64,000 bases of DNA from Varibaculum massiliense (GTDB lineage: Bacteria > Actinomycetota > Actinomycetes > Actinomycetales > Actinomycetaceae): positions 310,001 to 374,000 of the forward strand of contig NZ_FNWI01000004.1 of the NCBI RefSeq assembly GCF_900106855.1, given 5' to 3'. A program made the translations under genes and the position numbers. The notes under the pieces are model-generated. The model was not told the origin of the DNA. It ran no database searches and was given only the letters and a program-made list of their open reading frames with translations. Shown here in pieces: positions 62,991 to 64,000 of this stretch. The stretch's first letter is position 1. Each line of letters opens with the position of its first letter.

Positions 62991-63503
62991 CTACTCAGGA
63001 ATAGAAGTTTTTAACGCTTTTTTGATGTTCGGAGGAAAGAAATTTTCCCCCTTGAGTACTTTTCCATCCTCGCGATAAATCGGTCTGCCCTCTGAGTCCA
63101 ATTTCGATAGGTTCGAGGCCTGCACTTCCCGCAGGACTGCCGGCAGCGAAATCCCGCATTCCAGAGCCATTCCATAGATTACGTAGACCAAATCTGCGAG
63201 AGCATCGGCGGTTTCGATAGTGTCGCGGGTGCCGTCATCGGGCAAAGAAGAAATAGTTTTTTCCAAGAGGCGGCGTGCCTGCTCCCCATAAACCGCGCCG
63301 GTAAGTTCACTAACTTCCTCGTAGATTAAACGCATCCGCATGTGTACCCGCTCGCGATCGACTTCCGCCTGGTCATGTTGAATCGGCAGACCGTAGACTT
63401 GATGAAACTGTCGCACTAAATCTTCCGGACGGTGCGGGTCTGGAATTTGGTGTTTAAGTTCTGGATTCTCTATTGGCTGCGCGCCCGCGTCCTCGTTAAT
63501 CAA
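62991..63503 (-). CDS. MazG-like/PRA-PH nucleotide pyrophosphohydrolase
   Basis: A 170-residue all-alpha NTP pyrophosphohydrolase-like protein. The metal-binding pattern EEVSELTGAV (ExxE) and ETADALADLVYVIYG (ExxxD) is that of the MazG/HisE superfamily. The C-terminal block SNLSKLDSEGRPIYREDGK is typical of phosphoribosyl-ATP pyrophosphohydrolase-like house-cleaning proteins. TTG start. It lies 18 bp after the HAD gene on the same strand. Confidence 0.85.
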   Translation of the reverse strand: MINEDAGAQPIENPELKHQIPDPHRPEDLVRQFHQVYGLPIQHDQAEVDRERVHMRMRLIYEEVSELTGAVYGEQARRLLEKTISSLPDDGTRDTIETADALADLVYVIYGMALECGISLPAVLREVQASNLSKLDSEGRPIYREDGKVLKGENFFPPNIKKALKTSIPE

Positions 63504-63521
63504 AATTTTCCCTTTCTTTTA

Positions 63522-64000
63522 TTACTTTGCAAGCAAAGTCGCTTTTAGTTCTGCTACCGAAGTTACCCAAGGCGCCCCCGGGAATTCCTCTCGGTTACCA
63601 GCTCCCCAAGAAACCCCGATTACTGCAATACCGATATTTTTTGCCGCCTGATAGTCGTCTTCCCGGTCTCCCACCATCACTACTTGCTCTAGCGAATTTT
63701 CCATTCCCAACTGATCTAGGGCGTAACGAATAACTCCCTCTTTACCGCGGCGAGTTAGCGGACTGGCAACATCGCGGGGATTCTCGGCGCTGGTTCCACT
63801 TTTCTCTTGGGTTCCGGCAATGCAATCTAGGTAGGGACTCATTCCGGTTCCCCGCGCAATTTCGCGCACTAGTTCCTCCAGTTTCGAGGAGGCTACCGCG
63901 ATTTTCATCCCCTTGGCGTGCAGTTTTTGCAGCAATTCTGTTATGCCCGCAAATAGTGGCACCTGGGTCATCCGCGGACGGTAAAATCGCCGATAAACCT
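63522..64000 (-). CDS. HAD-superfamily hydrolase, Gph-like (5' partial)
   Basis: The C-terminal part of a phosphoglycolate-phosphatase-like HAD enzyme. The frame stays open to the window edge, reading VYRRFYRPRMTQVPLFAGI, so the start and the DxD motif lie outside. Visible are motif II (IAVASSKLEELV), the motif III Lys (RRGKEGVIRYAL) and motif IV (VVMVGDREDDYQAAKN). The protein ends in a short helix. Substrate unknown. Confidence 0.85.
   Translation of the reverse strand, partial: VYRRFYRPRMTQVPLFAGITELLQKLHAKGMKIAVASSKLEELVREIARGTGMSPYLDCIAGTQEKSGTSAENPRDVASPLTRRGKEGVIRYALDQLGMENSLEQVVMVGDREDDYQAAKNIGIAVIGVSWGAGNREEFPGAPWVTSVAELKATLLAK

Overview
The window reads as chromosome from an actinobacterium of moderate G+C. 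The evidence is a complete pupylation locus (arc, dop, pup, pafA), DtxR/IdeR-type iron boxes, many GTG/TTG starts and actinobacterial gene order (trmI-arc-dop-pup-pafA, hisF-hisI-trpC-lgt-pyk, uvrB-ctpE-terC). The moderate G+C and the absence of 20S proteasome genes at the pup locus fit Actinomycetaceae such as Varibaculum or Mobiluncus. That placement is inference, not proven.

Region 1 (1 to about 16.4 kb) is the right part of a siphovirus-type prophage on the + strand: HK97-like capsid, head-tail connectors, major tail protein, tail assembly chaperone with a probable -1 frameshift extension, tape measure, distal tail protein, tail-associated protein, small late proteins, holin, a 48-residue membrane protein and an amidase endolysin. 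A strong terminator follows. Then comes an integration cassette: an HTH/zinc-finger protein, a small SHOCT-like protein and two overlapping large serine recombinases. A zinc-ribbon gene on the - strand interrupts the tail operon. Terminase, portal, protease and the left attachment site lie outside the window.

Region 2 (16.4 to 33.2 kb) is core chromosome: tRNA-Gly and tRNA-Pro(TGG), a tandemly duplicated GntR-ABC ATPase-permease operon with matching operators, rpmF, a YigZ protein, cysK-cysE behind a structured leader, a hypothetical protein, an M18 aminopeptidase, tRNA-Val, and a - strand uvrB-ctpE-terC group in which terC is preceded by a yybP-ykoY manganese riboswitch.

Region 3 (33.2 to 44.9 kb) is an iron-acquisition island. 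It lies between tRNA-Pro(GGG) and an exact 32-bp copy of that tRNA's 3' end. All its intact genes run on the - strand in two iron-box-controlled units. One is DUF4418-FtsX permease-ATPase. The other is FTR1-P19-DUF2318-two permeases-ATPase-FMN-binding lipoprotein-ApbE, much like the Campylobacter P19 locus. A transposase C-terminal remnant and a small gene fragment mark its edges.

Region 4 (44.9 to 64 kb) is core again: a nitroreductase, a small orphan gene with a structured leader, pyk, lgt, trpC, hisI, hisF, an FKBP-like membrane protein, pafA, pup, dop, arc, trmI, a RecB-like nuclease, HAD phosphatases, uppP, an aldo/keto reductase, an acidic protein, an NDH-2-like flavoprotein and a MazG-like pyrophosphohydrolase. 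The pup locus has no prcB/prcA, Pup already ends in glutamate, and the ARC ATPase lacks the proteasome-docking tail. Together these suggest pupylation without a proteasome.
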